From Shimia isoporae (lineage in GTDB: Bacteria > Pseudomonadota > Alphaproteobacteria > Rhodobacterales > Rhodobacteraceae): a stretch of DNA of 64,000 nt. The notes beneath the pieces were generated by a model that was not told the DNA's origin, did no database searches, and saw nothing but the letters and a program-made list of their open reading frames with translations. Positions 36,023 to 45,768 of this stretch are shown piece after piece. Both the position numbers and the translations under genes were made by a program. Position 1 is the stretch's first letter; every line of letters starts with the position of its first letter. The stretch spans positions 248,001 to 312,000 of the forward strand of contig NZ_SMGR01000003.1 of assembly GCF_004346865.1 (NCBI RefSeq). Direction: 5' to 3'.

Positions 36023-36247
36023 TTAATGCAAGATATGTGCGATCACCCGCACGATCACATTTGGCAACTCTGCAAGGCTGTATCGGCCGGGGTCCAGAAT
36101 CCAGCCAGTCGCCAAAATCGCAGCAGCCAAAATAAACGCCGCCATCGCCTTGGTCGGGCGGCGTTCGTCTGCATATCCCGAAATCATCGCAGGGATCGAA
36201 AACAGCCCGATCAAGGCACCGATCGTAATCAGATAGTCTGTGGTCAT
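36023..36247 (-). CDS. Small conserved membrane protein, function unknown
   Basis: A 74-residue protein with two hydrophobic segments ([21 protein letters not shown] and [18 protein letters not shown]) joined by a charged loop (ADERRPTK), then a C-terminal amphipathic stretch. No family name is recognised. It lies 38 bases after the pyk stop on the same strand and is probably cotranscribed with pyk. Confidence 0.7.
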   Translation of the reverse strand: MTTDYLITIGALIGLFSIPAMISGYADERRPTKAMAAFILAAAILATGWILDPGRYSLAELPNVIVRVIAHILH

Positions 36248-36285
36248 TTGTAGAGTGCTGTCCCCGGCATTATCCGGGGCGCACG

Positions 36286-37731
36286 CTACTCTGCTTCCAT
36301 GTTGAAAATCAAACGCTCATCGCAGGGCGCCACACGCAGAATGTTGGTGGTGCCCGGTACGTTGAACGGCAGACCGGCTGTCACAACGATCTGATCTTCA
36401 TTGGTGGCATAGCCCAGATCGCGCGCGGCCCGCGCAGAAGCAACGACGGCCATCTTGAAGCGCGATACCTCGGACACAATCACACAGTTTGTGCCCCAGC
36501 TCAGCGCCAACCGGCGCGAGGTGCCGCGCAAAGAAGTCATCGCAATGATCGGAACACGCGGGCGCTCACGAGCGATCAACAAAGCGGTGGTACCGGACTG
36601 GCTGAAGCAGCAGATCGCAGCCACCTGAGTGGTTTCAGCAATCTCGCGCGCCGCAGCAACAATTGCATCTGCAACCCCCGAACGCGGCTGCGTCCGGCTT
36701 GCCTCGATGATCTCGCGGTACGTCGGATCGTTTTCCACTTCGATCGCAACGTTGTTCATCGTGGTTACCGCTTCGATCGGATACGCGCCTGCAGCCGACT
36801 CCGCCGACAGCATGATGGCATCGGAACCCTCATAGATCGCAGTTGCCACATCGCTGACTTCCGCGCGGGTCGGCATCGGGCTTTCGATCATGCTCTCCAG
36901 CATCTGCGTCGCAACAATCACCGGCTTGGCCACAGCACGGCATTTGCGCACCAGACGTTTCTGGATCGGCGGCACGGCACTGACGGGCAATTCCACACCC
37001 AGATCGCCGCGCGCCACCATGATACCGTCACTGGCCTTCAGGATTTCGTCAAAACTTTCGACTGCAGCAGGCTTTTCAATCTTGGACAAGATCGCCGCGC
37101 GGCCCTGTGCAAGGCCACGCGCCTCTTCCACATCTTCCGGACGTTGCACAAACGACAACGCAAGCCAGTCGACGCCAAGACCACAGACGAACTCCAGATC
37201 ATCTCTGTCTTTTTCCGAGAGGGCTGCCAAGGGCAACACCACGTCAGGCACGTTAACGCCTTTACGGTTGGAAATAGTGCCGCCCGTCGTGACGACACAA
37301 TTGGCGAAATCATCTCCGCAGCTTTCGACTTTCAGGCGGATCTTGCCATCATTCACAAGGAGGTTCGCGCCTTCTTTCAGAGCAGCAAAAATCTCGGGAT
37401 GCGGCAGACAAACCCTGTTGATGTCGCCTTCTGCCTGATCAAGATCCAGACGGAATTTGGCACCCTCAACCAACTCTTCCTCGCCATTGGCAAAAACACC
37501 CACGCGCAACTTCGGTCCCTGAAGGTCCGCCAGAATAGCAATTGGGCTCTGCAGGTCTTTTTCCACCTGCCGAATAATACGATGCTTTTCGCGAATTTCT
37601 TCGTGACTGCCGTGGCTCATGTTCAGGCGGAACACGTCCGCTCCGGCCTCATGCAGTGCGCGGATCATGTCATACGTTTCTGACGCCGGACCCAGCGTCG
37701 CCACGATCTTCACGTTTCTCAGTCGTCTCAT
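36286..37731 (-). CDS. pyk: Pyruvate kinase
   Basis: A 481-residue protein from the ATG at 37731 (MRRLRNVKIVATLGPASETYDMI). It has NMSHGSHEEI, the K+/Mg2+ segment ILADLQGPKLRVG, the active-site lysine region AILSKIEKPAAVESFDEI, MVARGDLGVELP, and a C-terminal effector domain (CCFSQSGTTALLIARERP, VVTAGLPFNVPGTTN). It converts PEP and ADP to pyruvate and ATP. Length is normal. Confidence 0.97.
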   Translation of the reverse strand: MRRLRNVKIVATLGPASETYDMIRALHEAGADVFRLNMSHGSHEEIREKHRIIRQVEKDLQSPIAILADLQGPKLRVGVFANGEEELVEGAKFRLDLDQAEGDINRVCLPHPEIFAALKEGANLLVNDGKIRLKVESCGDDFANCVVTTGGTISNRKGVNVPDVVLPLAALSEKDRDDLEFVCGLGVDWLALSFVQRPEDVEEARGLAQGRAAILSKIEKPAAVESFDEILKASDGIMVARGDLGVELPVSAVPPIQKRLVRKCRAVAKPVIVATQMLESMIESPMPTRAEVSDVATAIYEGSDAIMLSAESAAGAYPIEAVTTMNNVAIEVENDPTYREIIEASRTQPRSGVADAIVAAAREIAETTQVAAICCFSQSGTTALLIARERPRVPIIAMTSLRGTSRRLALSWGTNCVIVSEVSRFKMAVVASARAARDLGYATNEDQIVVTAGLPFNVPGTTNILRVAPCDERLIFNMEAE

Positions 37732-37890
37732 AAGTCTGTCTATCCCCGAACCGGCATCATGCCCCAACGGCAGGCTGCAATATCTTTTGGCTCCCCGATA
37801 CTTGTTAACGCTAACAAAAGCAACATTGCCCTGCCGGATTTCCTTTCCATTTGTTCTGGACTACATCTGGTTCAAAGCAGTGACAGGCAC

Positions 37891-38634
37891 ATGACAATGA
37901 CCCCCTTCACCATCTATGGCGCAGACCGTCCCTCTCGTTTTCTGATCACGGTGGACCATGCGTCCAACCATGTTCCCGAAGACATCAATGGCGGGGACCT
38001 CGGGATTGGCGCCGACAATATGTCCCGCCACATCGCTTTTGATGTTGGCGCTAAGGAAACCTCGCTGCACCTTGGAGAGTTGCTGGACGCACCGGTGATT
38101 TGTTCCAATTTCTCGCGTCTCGTGATCGATCCCAACCGAGGCATGGATGACCCGACACTGGTCATGCGTCTTTATGACGGCACCATCATCCCTGCGAACC
38201 GCCACGTGGACGATGCGGAAGTGGCCCGCCGCGTCAAAACGCTCTACCAGCCCTATCACGATGCGCTCGAGAGCCTTGCAGCGGCGCGTGACAATGTCAT
38301 CGTGCTGGCCATGCACAGCTTTTCTCCGAAATTGAACGGTCGTGCCCCACGCCCCTGGGAAGTCGCAGTGCTTTATTCCCGCACCTATCAGGACTACAGC
38401 CACGCACTGTTGAAACGTCTGAGGCGAGAAAGCGATCTGACCGTGGGCGAAAACGAGCCCTACGACGGCCACCTGCCGGGCGACAGCATAGACCAGCACG
38501 CCCTTCGACAGGGTCGGCTGAACACGCTGATCGAACTGCGCAACGACGAAATCGCGGATGCCAAAGGCCAGAAGGCTTGGGCTGAACGCCTCGCCCCGAT
38601 CCTCACCGACGCACTGGCGGAAAGCGGCCAGTAA
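37891..38634 (+). CDS. N-formylglutamate amidohydrolase-family protein
   Basis: A 247-residue protein with the family pattern FLITVDHASNHVPED, IAFDVGAKETSLHLGELLDAPVI, SRLVIDPNRGMDDPTLV, LAMHSFSPKLNGRAPRPWEVAVLY and the conserved DQHALRQGRLNTLIELRND. FGase members hydrolyse N-formyl-L-glutamate at the end of histidine breakdown, but no hut genes are near, so the actual substrate is open. It is divergent from pyk. Confidence 0.87.
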   Translation: MTMTPFTIYGADRPSRFLITVDHASNHVPEDINGGDLGIGADNMSRHIAFDVGAKETSLHLGELLDAPVICSNFSRLVIDPNRGMDDPTLVMRLYDGTIIPANRHVDDAEVARRVKTLYQPYHDALESLAAARDNVIVLAMHSFSPKLNGRAPRPWEVAVLYSRTYQDYSHALLKRLRRESDLTVGENEPYDGHLPGDSIDQHALRQGRLNTLIELRNDEIADAKGQKAWAERLAPILTDALAESGQ

Positions 38635-38728
38635 GTCGCGATATCGGCGCGGCATTTCTTGCGGCATCACCGCCCAATCCCCATATATTGAATGATCTTA
38701 ATGAGCTACGCCAGAAAGGAGGCAGCCC

Positions 38729-38968
38729 ATGACACTCGCAACCCTGACAGCCTTCTTCGGATGGATGACGGTGATCCATTTCGCCGCCCTGATCCTTGCC
38801 GCCATCGTGATCTACGGCCTTGGCGACTGGGCCACCGGCCTTCACGCGCGCATGTTTAATCTCAAACAGGACGCCGTGCGCCAGACCTACTACAACTGGC
38901 TTGGCACCTACAAACTGCTGATCTTCGTCTTTGCCCTGGTGCCCTGGCTGGCGCTCAAGATTATGTGA
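38729..38968 (+). CDS. Small membrane protein, possibly DUF6868
   Basis: A 79-residue protein with two hydrophobic segments (MTVIHFAALILAAIVIYGLGDWAT and YKLLIFVFALVPWLALKIM) separated by an amphipathic stretch ending in QTYYNWLGTYK. AGGAGG precedes the ATG. The family assignment is from memory and tentative. The DUF1244 gene follows 62 bases downstream. Confidence 0.75.
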   Translation: MTLATLTAFFGWMTVIHFAALILAAIVIYGLGDWATGLHARMFNLKQDAVRQTYYNWLGTYKLLIFVFALVPWLALKIM

Positions 38969-39030
38969 CGCAGTTGTCCCTGACCGTTTGGGTTGCTACC
39001 TCTGTCGCAACTCATTCGCCGGAGGACACC

Positions 39031-39345
39031 ATGGACAAGCAAACACAAATTGAACTCGAAGCCGCCGCTTTCCGCACCCTGCGTGAACACCTGATGGAAA
39101 AACGGACCGACGTGCAAAACATCGACATGATGAATCTCGCCGGTTTCTGCCGCAATTGCCTCAGCCGCTGGTATCAGGAAGCCGCGAATGAACGCGGCAT
39201 TGAAATGGACAAGAACCAGGCCCGGGAAATTTTCTACGGCATGACCATGGACGAGTGGAAGGCGAATTATCAGACTGACGCCAGCCCTGAAAAACAGGCC
39301 GAATTCGAGATCGCATTCAAGGAAAACGTTGGCGATAAAGGCTGA
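39031..39345 (+). CDS. DUF1244 domain protein
   Basis: A 104-residue protein (MDKQTQIELEAAAFRTLREHLMEKRTDVQNIDMMNLAGFCRNCLSRWY, then YGMTMDEWKANYQ). The FCRNCLSRWY and YGM.xDEWK blocks define DUF1244, a small helical family widespread in Proteobacteria with no known role. GGAGG precedes the ATG at 39031. Confidence 0.92.
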   Translation: MDKQTQIELEAAAFRTLREHLMEKRTDVQNIDMMNLAGFCRNCLSRWYQEAANERGIEMDKNQAREIFYGMTMDEWKANYQTDASPEKQAEFEIAFKENVGDKG

Positions 39346-39365
39346 TCACCGAACACATTGCGGCC

Positions 39366-39402
39366 ACAATTGCCGCAATTGTTTCCAATTTAGCTCCAAT
39401 TG
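39366..39402. promoter_or_regulatory. CAATTG cluster upstream of the RTX gene
   Basis: ACAATTG-CCG-CAATTGT at 39366-39382 is an inverted repeat with 7-bp arms, and two related boxes (CCAATT at about 39385, CCAATTGT at about 39395) follow within 20 bases. The cluster lies about 60-90 bases before the RTX gene start, a position that fits a regulator site. Confidence 0.4.
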
Positions 39403-39456
39403 TCGGTAAATTTCGCGTTCATTTTCTGCCCAAACAGAAAGTTCTAGGGCAGTAAC

Positions 39457-41142
39457 ATGATTGGCTTTTTGGCACTTGCAACCGTGGTGGGCGGCAGCGT
39501 TCTTATTTCTTCGCTGCAGGCAGATGACGACTTCGAAGACTTTTCCGAAGACACCTCTCAAGAAGACAATGGCGAAAGCGAACAAGCCGCTTTTGGCGGT
39601 GGGGATGGCATGATGCCGCTGGATGGCGGCCCCTTTGACCTGCGCGAAGCGGACCCCGCAGGCCCCGGCGGCGGAGAAGCCCAGTTACTGACAGGTAACG
39701 ACAGCGATGACATCCTTCTCAGCGGCAGCGGCGACGACACAGTGTCCGGAGGCGCAGGCGCCGACCGCATCGCAATGGGCAGCGGCAACGACTACTACGG
39801 CACTCAAGGCACTGATGAACTCGGCAACGACACTGTACGCGGTGGCGAGGGCAATGACGTTCTCGTGGATACGAAGGGGGCGGACACGCTCTACGGCGGC
39901 CTCGGACACGACACGCTGGTCGGCGCACAAAGCGGTGTTCTCGATGCCGAGGCCGATCTGCTCGGCGGCGGTTACGGCCATGATGTGATTTTCGGCGACA
40001 ACGGCGACACCATCAACGGCGGCCATGGCAACGACACTTTTGGCATCGGCTTCACCTTTGGCGAAGGCTACGAGCCAGTAACCATCTCCGACTTTGATGC
40101 TGCGACCGAAGCGCTGACACTCGCCGTGTCTGGCGACATGATCCAGGACAGCCTTGAGTGGTCCGTCAACTTTGACGCCGCCACGGGCATTGCAACAGTG
40201 GATATCTGGGGCAATGAGGACACTGGAAGCGGCCCCGTTGGCGTAGCGCCCGAAACTGTGCTTGTCCTTGAAAACATGACCGCAGACAGCGTCGCGGCCA
40301 TGAATGTCTTGTTTGCTGACAGCCTGACGTCGGTTTCGGCTGTACCTGCTGCACCGGCCGAGATTGGGCTGTCGGACGCCGCTGACAATTATGTTGGCAC
40401 TGACGGCTCGGATACCATCAGCGGCAAAGGCGGCAACGACACAATCGATGGTTCAGCTGGCAACGACACCCTTTCCGGTGGCCAAGGCAACGACAGCTTG
40501 AGCGGTGGCGTAGATGCAGATCGCGTGGCGGGTGGTGACAACAACGACACCATCAGTGGCGGTGCGGGCGACGATACGATTGTGGCTGGCGAAGGCGACG
40601 ATTTCTACGGATTTGACGGCTCGGCAACCACAGCCGAAAGCGGCAATGACATCGTGCGTGGCGGTGGCGGCAACGACTGGTTGCAGGATGCCGAAGGTGC
40701 CGACACGCTCTACGGCGGACTTGGAAACGATACGGTATCCGGTGCAGACGTTGACGTACTCGACACGGAAGCTGACATCGTCAGCGGCGGCTATGGCAAC
40801 GACGTGGTTGTCGGTGACAACGGGGACACCCTGATCGGTGGCGAAGGCGAAGACAGCTTCGGCATCGGATTTGACTTTGGTGCCGGCTACGAAGCGGTCA
40901 CGATCACCGATCTGGACCCTGCAAACGAGGCGCTGACCATCGCGATTGCGAGTGACGCGGCGGTCGACAACATGAACTGGTCCGCTGGCTTTGACGCCGC
41001 CACCGGCGTTGCCACGATTAGTATCTGGGGCACAGAAGACCACGGCGCAGGCCCTGTTGCCGTCGCTCCGGAAACGGCTCTGATTTTGGAGAACATGACC
41101 GCGGAAGGTGTCGCAGCCCTTTCCATCGCCTTTAGTTACTGA
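39457..41142 (+). CDS. Calcium-binding RTX-repeat protein with duplicated module
   Basis: A 561-residue acidic protein. An N-terminal hydrophobic segment ([20 protein letters not shown]) is followed by an acidic linker. Then come two similar modules, about residues 75-290 and 310-560. Each has glycine/aspartate nonapeptide RTX repeats ([28 protein letters not shown]) and a beta-rich tail ([22 protein letters not shown] against [22 protein letters not shown]). RTX repeats bind Ca2+ and usually mark type I secreted proteins. No secretion genes or catalytic domain are seen. The stop at 41140 falls after FSY. Confidence 0.87.
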   Translation: MIGFLALATVVGGSVLISSLQADDDFEDFSEDTSQEDNGESEQAAFGGGDGMMPLDGGPFDLREADPAGPGGGEAQLLTGNDSDDILLSGSGDDTVSGGAGADRIAMGSGNDYYGTQGTDELGNDTVRGGEGNDVLVDTKGADTLYGGLGHDTLVGAQSGVLDAEADLLGGGYGHDVIFGDNGDTINGGHGNDTFGIGFTFGEGYEPVTISDFDAATEALTLAVSGDMIQDSLEWSVNFDAATGIATVDIWGNEDTGSGPVGVAPETVLVLENMTADSVAAMNVLFADSLTSVSAVPAAPAEIGLSDAADNYVGTDGSDTISGKGGNDTIDGSAGNDTLSGGQGNDSLSGGVDADRVAGGDNNDTISGGAGDDTIVAGEGDDFYGFDGSATTAESGNDIVRGGGGNDWLQDAEGADTLYGGLGNDTVSGADVDVLDTEADIVSGGYGNDVVVGDNGDTLIGGEGEDSFGIGFDFGAGYEAVTITDLDPANEALTIAIASDAAVDNMNWSAGFDAATGVATISIWGTEDHGAGPVAVAPETALILENMTAEGVAALSIAFSY

Positions 41143-41405
41143 CCCGGATTTCCGGACCTCTCCAAGTCCCGACGTGCGACAATTTACTGACCAGCAAACC
41201 TGCTGGTTCCCAAGCGGAAACGGCCAGGCCGACGCCGACCCAGCCATACCGCTTGTCAAGTTGCAACAACTCGAGGCTTTGTAGGTCCAAAGCGTCTCCT
41301 GTTCCCGCATCCGGTCCTCAAGCAAGACTGTTGGCATTTTCTCCCCGCTCCGGCTAGGAAAAGCGCAATCGGCGCAAAGACAGCCGAAACCACATGGGGG
41401 ACATC

Positions 41406-42704
41406 ATGAAAGTTCAGGGCCTGATACTGGTCGCCGCCGCCCTTCTGGCGCCATTTCTCTGGTGGACGTCCATTGCACAGGGGCGTGACGGCGTCGCTCT
41501 TTTTAGCCAATACCTCGGCCTGATGGCGCTGATTGCCATGGCGTTCAGTCATTTGATTGCCACGCGCTGGCCCGGCGTCGAAATGGTTTTTGGCCCAATG
41601 GACCAATCCTATCGCTTGCACAAATGGCTTGGCATTGGTGCGATGGTTGCCATTTTGCTGCACGATACGATCGATGCTGAAATGCGAGGTCTGGGGCGTG
41701 AAACCGCTTTGGTGGAGTTGGCAGAAACGCTCGGGGAAATAAGCCTTTATGGCCTCCTGATCCTGGTTGTGATCACGATTGCAACGTTCATTCCCTACCA
41801 TCTTTGGAAATGGACCCACCGCTTCATCGGCATCTTCTTCCTGTTCGGGGCCTTTCACTACCTCTTCATCCTGAAGCCCTTCAAAAACGGCGATCCACTG
41901 GGCCTTTATATGTACGTGGTCTGCGGCATCGGCACGTTGGCTTACTTCTGGACCTCTGCGCCGCGCGGCTGGCGCCCGCGCCGCAAGTACGAGATCGCCA
42001 AGATTACATCCTATGGTGACGCCATCGCGGTCGACCTTGCCCCCAAAGGCCGTCCCCTGCGCCACCGCGCCGGCCAATTCGCCTTCTTCCGTTTCTCTGG
42101 CGCAAACCTGAACGAGCCGCACCCCTTCACCATCTCCAGCGCCCCTGAAATCACAGGCGCCCTCCGCCTCACCGTAGCGCCACTCGGTGACCTAACAGCG
42201 CGTGTATCCCGCGCACTGGCAGAGGGTCAGGCGGTAGAAGTAGATGGTCCCTACGGCCACTTCGGCCGCGCCAAAGGCCCGCAGGTCTGGATCGGTGCAG
42301 GCATCGGTATCACGCCGTTTGTCGCGCTTGCGCAAGCCCTTCCGAAGGACACGCCTCCGGTCACATTGATCTACTGTCTGCGCGACTCTGCTGACGCCCC
42401 GCACCTTGCCGAGTTGCAAGCCATCGCAGCCGACAACGCCGCTTTCGAATTGATCCTTTGGATCAGCCCGGAGCGGGGACGGCTCTCGGCAAAAGCCTTG
42501 TCCGAAACACTTCCTGATCTGGGCAACCGCAAGGTTTTGTTCTGCGGCCCAACCACAATGCAGCGCGCCCTATCAAGGGACCTGCCAGCAGAAGGCGTTC
42601 CCCAGAGAAACTTCCATTTCGAAGCCTTTGAAATCCGCACGGGTATCGGCATTCGCCGGTTTGCCGAATGGCTCTGGCAACGTCGCGAGGAGCGCAAAGC
42701 CTGA
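41406..42704 (+). CDS. Ferric reductase-like transmembrane oxidoreductase with FAD/NAD domain
   Basis: A 432-residue protein. The N-terminal half has about six transmembrane helices with heme-type histidines (YRLHKWLGIGAMVAILLHDTID, WKWTHRFIGIFFLFGAFHYLF). The C-terminal half is a ferredoxin-reductase module: FAD-binding RAGQFAFFRFSGANLNEPHPFTISSAP, NAD-binding GAGIGITPFVALAQAL and a late FCGPTTMQRAL. It probably moves electrons from NAD(P)H across the membrane to heme. The ATG at 41406 has GGGGGA just upstream; an ATG four codons earlier is less well placed. Confidence 0.88.
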   Translation: MKVQGLILVAAALLAPFLWWTSIAQGRDGVALFSQYLGLMALIAMAFSHLIATRWPGVEMVFGPMDQSYRLHKWLGIGAMVAILLHDTIDAEMRGLGRETALVELAETLGEISLYGLLILVVITIATFIPYHLWKWTHRFIGIFFLFGAFHYLFILKPFKNGDPLGLYMYVVCGIGTLAYFWTSAPRGWRPRRKYEIAKITSYGDAIAVDLAPKGRPLRHRAGQFAFFRFSGANLNEPHPFTISSAPEITGALRLTVAPLGDLTARVSRALAEGQAVEVDGPYGHFGRAKGPQVWIGAGIGITPFVALAQALPKDTPPVTLIYCLRDSADAPHLAELQAIAADNAAFELILWISPERGRLSAKALSETLPDLGNRKVLFCGPTTMQRALSRDLPAEGVPQRNFHFEAFEIRTGIGIRRFAEWLWQRREERKA

Positions 42705-42726
42705 GCAAATAGTTTTCTCTACAAAC

Positions 42727-42759
42727 AAAAAAGGCGGGGCTCGGACCCCGCCTTTTTTG
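42727..42759. terminator. Bidirectional terminator between the reductase and dat genes
   Basis: GGCGGGG-CTCGGA-CCCCGCC is flanked by A and T runs on both sides, so it can terminate both convergent genes. Confidence 0.92.
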
Positions 42760-42775
42760 TTTATCAAGTCTGAAG

Positions 42776-43636
42776 TCAGATCGCCGCCTTCAGGCTCTCT
42801 TCCAGATAAATCTCGCGCAGACGCGTGGCAATCGGCCCCGGTGTACCATTCCCCAGCGCCACGCCGTCGATCTCCACAACCGGCATCACAAAGGCACTGG
42901 CTGAAGTCGTAAACGCCTCATCCGCACCCTGCGCTTCCTCGATGGTGAACAAACGCTCTTCGACCTTAAGCTGCGCTTCAGCGGCCATCCGCAGCACCGC
43001 TTTGCGGGTGATCCCATGCAGGATGTCGTTGCTCAGCGGTCGCGTCACGATCACGCCGTCTTTCACAAAATAGGCGTTGTTGGATGTGCCTTCCGTGACG
43101 TGACCGTCTTCCACCAGCCACGCATCGTCACATCCGGCTTTCTTGGCCATCATCTTGCCCATGGACGGATAAAGCAGTTGCACGGTCTTGATGTCACGAC
43201 GCCCCCAGCGAATATCCTCAATCGAGATAATTTTCGCGCCCTTCTTGGCGGCAGGGCTGTCCGCAAGGCCCGGCTTGTTCTGGGTGAAAAGCACAATCGA
43301 CGGCGGGGTGTCCTCGGAGGGGAAAACGAAATCACGGTCCCCATCGGACCCGCGTGTGACCTGAAGGTACACAAGCCCTTCGACAATGCCGTTGACCTCA
43401 ACCAGCTTGCGGTGGATTTCCAGCAGTTCTTCCTTGCTGCAAGGCTCCGCCATATCCAATTCATCAAGAGACCGTTTCAGACGCACCGCATGGCCTTCAA
43501 AATCGATCAACTTGCCATCAAGAACAGACGTCACCTCATAGACCGCGTCCGCCATCAGGAACCCACGGTCGAAAATCGAAATCTTGGCGTCTTCTTCCGG
43601 CAGGTACTCGCCATTGACGTAAACAGTACGGCTCAT
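42776..43636 (-). CDS. dat: D-amino-acid aminotransferase (class IV PLP)
   Basis: A 286-residue protein with the fold-type IV pattern: VYVNGEYLPEEDAKISIFDRGFLMADAVYEV at the start, the PLP lysine Lys150 in WGRRDIKTVQLLYP, and VTEGTSNNAYFVKDG with LHGITRKAVLRMA later. It fits D-alanine/D-amino-acid transaminases rather than branched-chain ones. The ATG at 43636 has GAGGAG upstream; it lies 10 bases after dgcA on the same strand. Placing it with dgcA and dgcN suggests joint handling of D-amino acids. Confidence 0.85.
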   Translation of the reverse strand: MSRTVYVNGEYLPEEDAKISIFDRGFLMADAVYEVTSVLDGKLIDFEGHAVRLKRSLDELDMAEPCSKEELLEIHRKLVEVNGIVEGLVYLQVTRGSDGDRDFVFPSEDTPPSIVLFTQNKPGLADSPAAKKGAKIISIEDIRWGRRDIKTVQLLYPSMGKMMAKKAGCDDAWLVEDGHVTEGTSNNAYFVKDGVIVTRPLSNDILHGITRKAVLRMAAEAQLKVEERLFTIEEAQGADEAFTTSASAFVMPVVEIDGVALGNGTPGPIATRLREIYLEESLKAAI

Positions 43637-43646
43637 TCTAGTCTCC

Positions 43647-44612
43647 TCAACCCCAAAGCGCCGCGCTCGGCGGATGCACTCCGGCTTCATCAAAAATCAG
43701 TGGTTGGTCACGGTCTTCTGCCAACAAAAGCGGTCCGTCAAGGTCTGTTACCATCGCACCCTGTGCAACCAGCGTTGCCGGTGCCATGGCCAGTGAACTC
43801 CCGACCATACAGCCGACCATAATCTTATAGCCTTCCGCCAGTGCCGCTTCCCGCAGTTTCAAAGCTTCGGTAAGGCCCCCCGTCTTGTCGAGCTTGATAT
43901 TCACCACATCGTATTTGCCCTTGAGCTTGGACAAGGTAGAGCAATCATGTGCACTTTCGTCCGCGCAGACAGGAACCGGGCGCTCCATGCCGATCAAGGC
44001 CTCGTCGTCCCCTGCGGGCAAAGGCTGTTCAACCAGTGCCACCCCGAGCCGAACAAGATGCGGCGCAAGGTCTGCATAAACTTCTGCAGACCAACCTTCG
44101 TTGGCATCAACTATGATTGTTGATTTCGGTGCACCAGCCCGTACGGCCTCGAGCCGGGGCATGTCATCAGGCGTGCCCAGTTTGATTTTCAGCAAGGGGC
44201 GATGCGCGTTTTTGGCCGCCTGCGCCTGCATTTCCGCCGGTTCTGCCAGCGACAGGGTGTAGGCCGTTATTTCCGGCCGCGGCGCCGGTAGACCCGCCAG
44301 ATCCCACGCCCGTTTTCCAGCCTTTTTACACTCCAGATCCCAAAGCGCGCAGTCTACAGCATTTCGAGCAGCGCCAGCCGGCAACAGATCATAAAGCGCC
44401 GCACGATCAATTAACCCGCTCAATCCGTTGATCTCGGCTGTCACGCTTTCCAGCGTTTCTCCGTACCGCGCATAGGGTACGCATTCACCCCAGCCGACTT
44501 GCCCGCCGTCCTCGACTTGGACAGTCAGCACTTTTGCTTCGGTGCGGGACCCACGTGAAATGGTGAAAACCTGTGCCAGCTTGAACACATCGGGGGTGAC
44601 GGTGATCTGCAT
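43647..44612 (-). CDS. dgcA: N-acetyl-D-glutamate racemase DgcA (enolase superfamily)
   Basis: A 321-residue protein of the muconate-lactonizing/dipeptide-epimerase group. The acid-base lysines are Lys142 and Lys144 (KIKLG) and Lys240 (NIKLDKTGG). The metal ligands are Asp169 (VDANEGW), Glu195 (VEQPL) and Asp218 (ADES). The dgcN gene lies upstream, after a 154-base gap. In the DgcN-DgcA pathway, D-glutamate is N-acetylated, racemised by DgcA and then deacetylated to L-glutamate. By sequence alone a dipeptide epimerase role cannot be excluded; the neighbour decides. Confidence 0.88.
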   Translation of the reverse strand: MQITVTPDVFKLAQVFTISRGSRTEAKVLTVQVEDGGQVGWGECVPYARYGETLESVTAEINGLSGLIDRAALYDLLPAGAARNAVDCALWDLECKKAGKRAWDLAGLPAPRPEITAYTLSLAEPAEMQAQAAKNAHRPLLKIKLGTPDDMPRLEAVRAGAPKSTIIVDANEGWSAEVYADLAPHLVRLGVALVEQPLPAGDDEALIGMERPVPVCADESAHDCSTLSKLKGKYDVVNIKLDKTGGLTEALKLREAALAEGYKIMVGCMVGSSLAMAPATLVAQGAMVTDLDGPLLLAEDRDQPLIFDEAGVHPPSAALWG

Positions 44613-44766
44613 GTCTGCCCTTTCTTACCGACTGGGGTGTCGGCGTTGCCCGCGACCCTGCGAGCGTCGTAAGCGCGAGAGAGTCGGGACGCGATTGCGT
44701 TTCTCACAAAGTTGGTGAGCGACGGGATGGTGCGAATGCGCCGGCACAGGCAGGCGCGTTCGACAA

Positions 44767-45768
44767 TTACAACGCCTCGAGCGCATCCACCAGCTTGCCA
44801 GCGCCAAACCGGAACGGATCTGTGGTCGGCAGGCCCATCTCGGCCTCTACCTTGTCCAAGTACGCCTTGGCTTCTTCCTCACCCAGATGCTGCGTATTCA
44901 CCGATACGCCAACCACCTGACAGTCAGGATTGGCCACTTTGGCCATTGGAAGAGCTGCATCACGCAACGCCTGAAGCGAAGGCAAGTCATACTCCGGCAG
45001 TCCACGCATGTGCGAGCGTGTCGGCTCATGTGCCAGAATAAGCGCGTCTGGCTGCCCCCCATGGATCAGAGCCATAGTCACACCGGAATAGGATACGTGA
45101 AACAACGAACCCTGCCCCTCGATGTGGTCCCAGTGATCTGCGTCATTGTCGGGCGTAAGATACTCTACGGAGCCAGCCATGAAATCCGCGATCACTGCAT
45201 CCAGCGGCACACCGTCACCTGTCACCAAAATGCCGGTCTGCCCGGTCGCGCGGAACGTGGACTTCATTCCCCGTTTGCGCATCTCGGCATCCATGCAAAG
45301 CGCCGTATACATCTTGCCGACTGAACAGTCGGTCCCGACCGCAAGACAACGTTTGCCGGTGCGTTTCTTGCCATTGGCAATAGGGTAATCCACTTCCGGG
45401 ATGCGCACGTCGTGCAACTCGCGGCCGGTCGCTTCGGCCACGGCCACCAGATCCGGCTCGTCGCGCAACAGGTTATGCAGGCCCGATGCCAGATCAAAAC
45501 CTTCTTCCAGTGCCATCACCAGCACTTTCTTCCACTCTTGAGAAATAACGCCGCCTCTGTTGGCGACCCCGATCACCAGCGTTTTAGCGCCCGCTTCACG
45601 GGCTTCAACGAGGGTCATGTCAGTGAGACCCATGTCTGCCTTGCAGCCCTCCATTCGGAACTGCCCGACAGCATTGTCAGGACGCCAGTCCTTGATGCCT
45701 TGTGCCACTTTTGCGGCCAATTGATCCGGCGCATCGCCGAGAAACAAAAGATACGGAGTCTTGATCAT
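44767..45768 (-). CDS. dgcN: D-glutamate N-acetyltransferase DgcN (DUF1611)
   Basis: A 333-residue protein from the ATG at 45768, with AAGGGA upstream. The DUF1611 domain is seen in TPYLLFLGDAPDQLAAKVAQGI, VGTDCSVGKMYTALCMDAEMRKRG (a P-loop-like GTDxxxGK), FRATGQTGILVTGDGVPLDAV and HEPTRSHMRGLPEYDLP. DUF1611 proteins next to dgcA acetylate D-glutamate. The gene is divergent from mcl1; the 295 bases between them hold their promoters and no other gene. No linked dgcR regulator was seen. Confidence 0.88.
   Translation of the reverse strand: MIKTPYLLFLGDAPDQLAAKVAQGIKDWRPDNAVGQFRMEGCKADMGLTDMTLVEAREAGAKTLVIGVANRGGVISQEWKKVLVMALEEGFDLASGLHNLLRDEPDLVAVAEATGRELHDVRIPEVDYPIANGKKRTGKRCLAVGTDCSVGKMYTALCMDAEMRKRGMKSTFRATGQTGILVTGDGVPLDAVIADFMAGSVEYLTPDNDADHWDHIEGQGSLFHVSYSGVTMALIHGGQPDALILAHEPTRSHMRGLPEYDLPSLQALRDAALPMAKVANPDCQVVGVSVNTQHLGEEEAKAYLDKVEAEMGLPTTDPFRFGAGKLVDALEAL

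Noticed and set aside
40453..41337. 294-codon minus-strand open frame
   Set aside because: Antisense of RTX repeats; the repetitive Gly/Asp codons produce an open Val/Ala-rich frame on the other strand.
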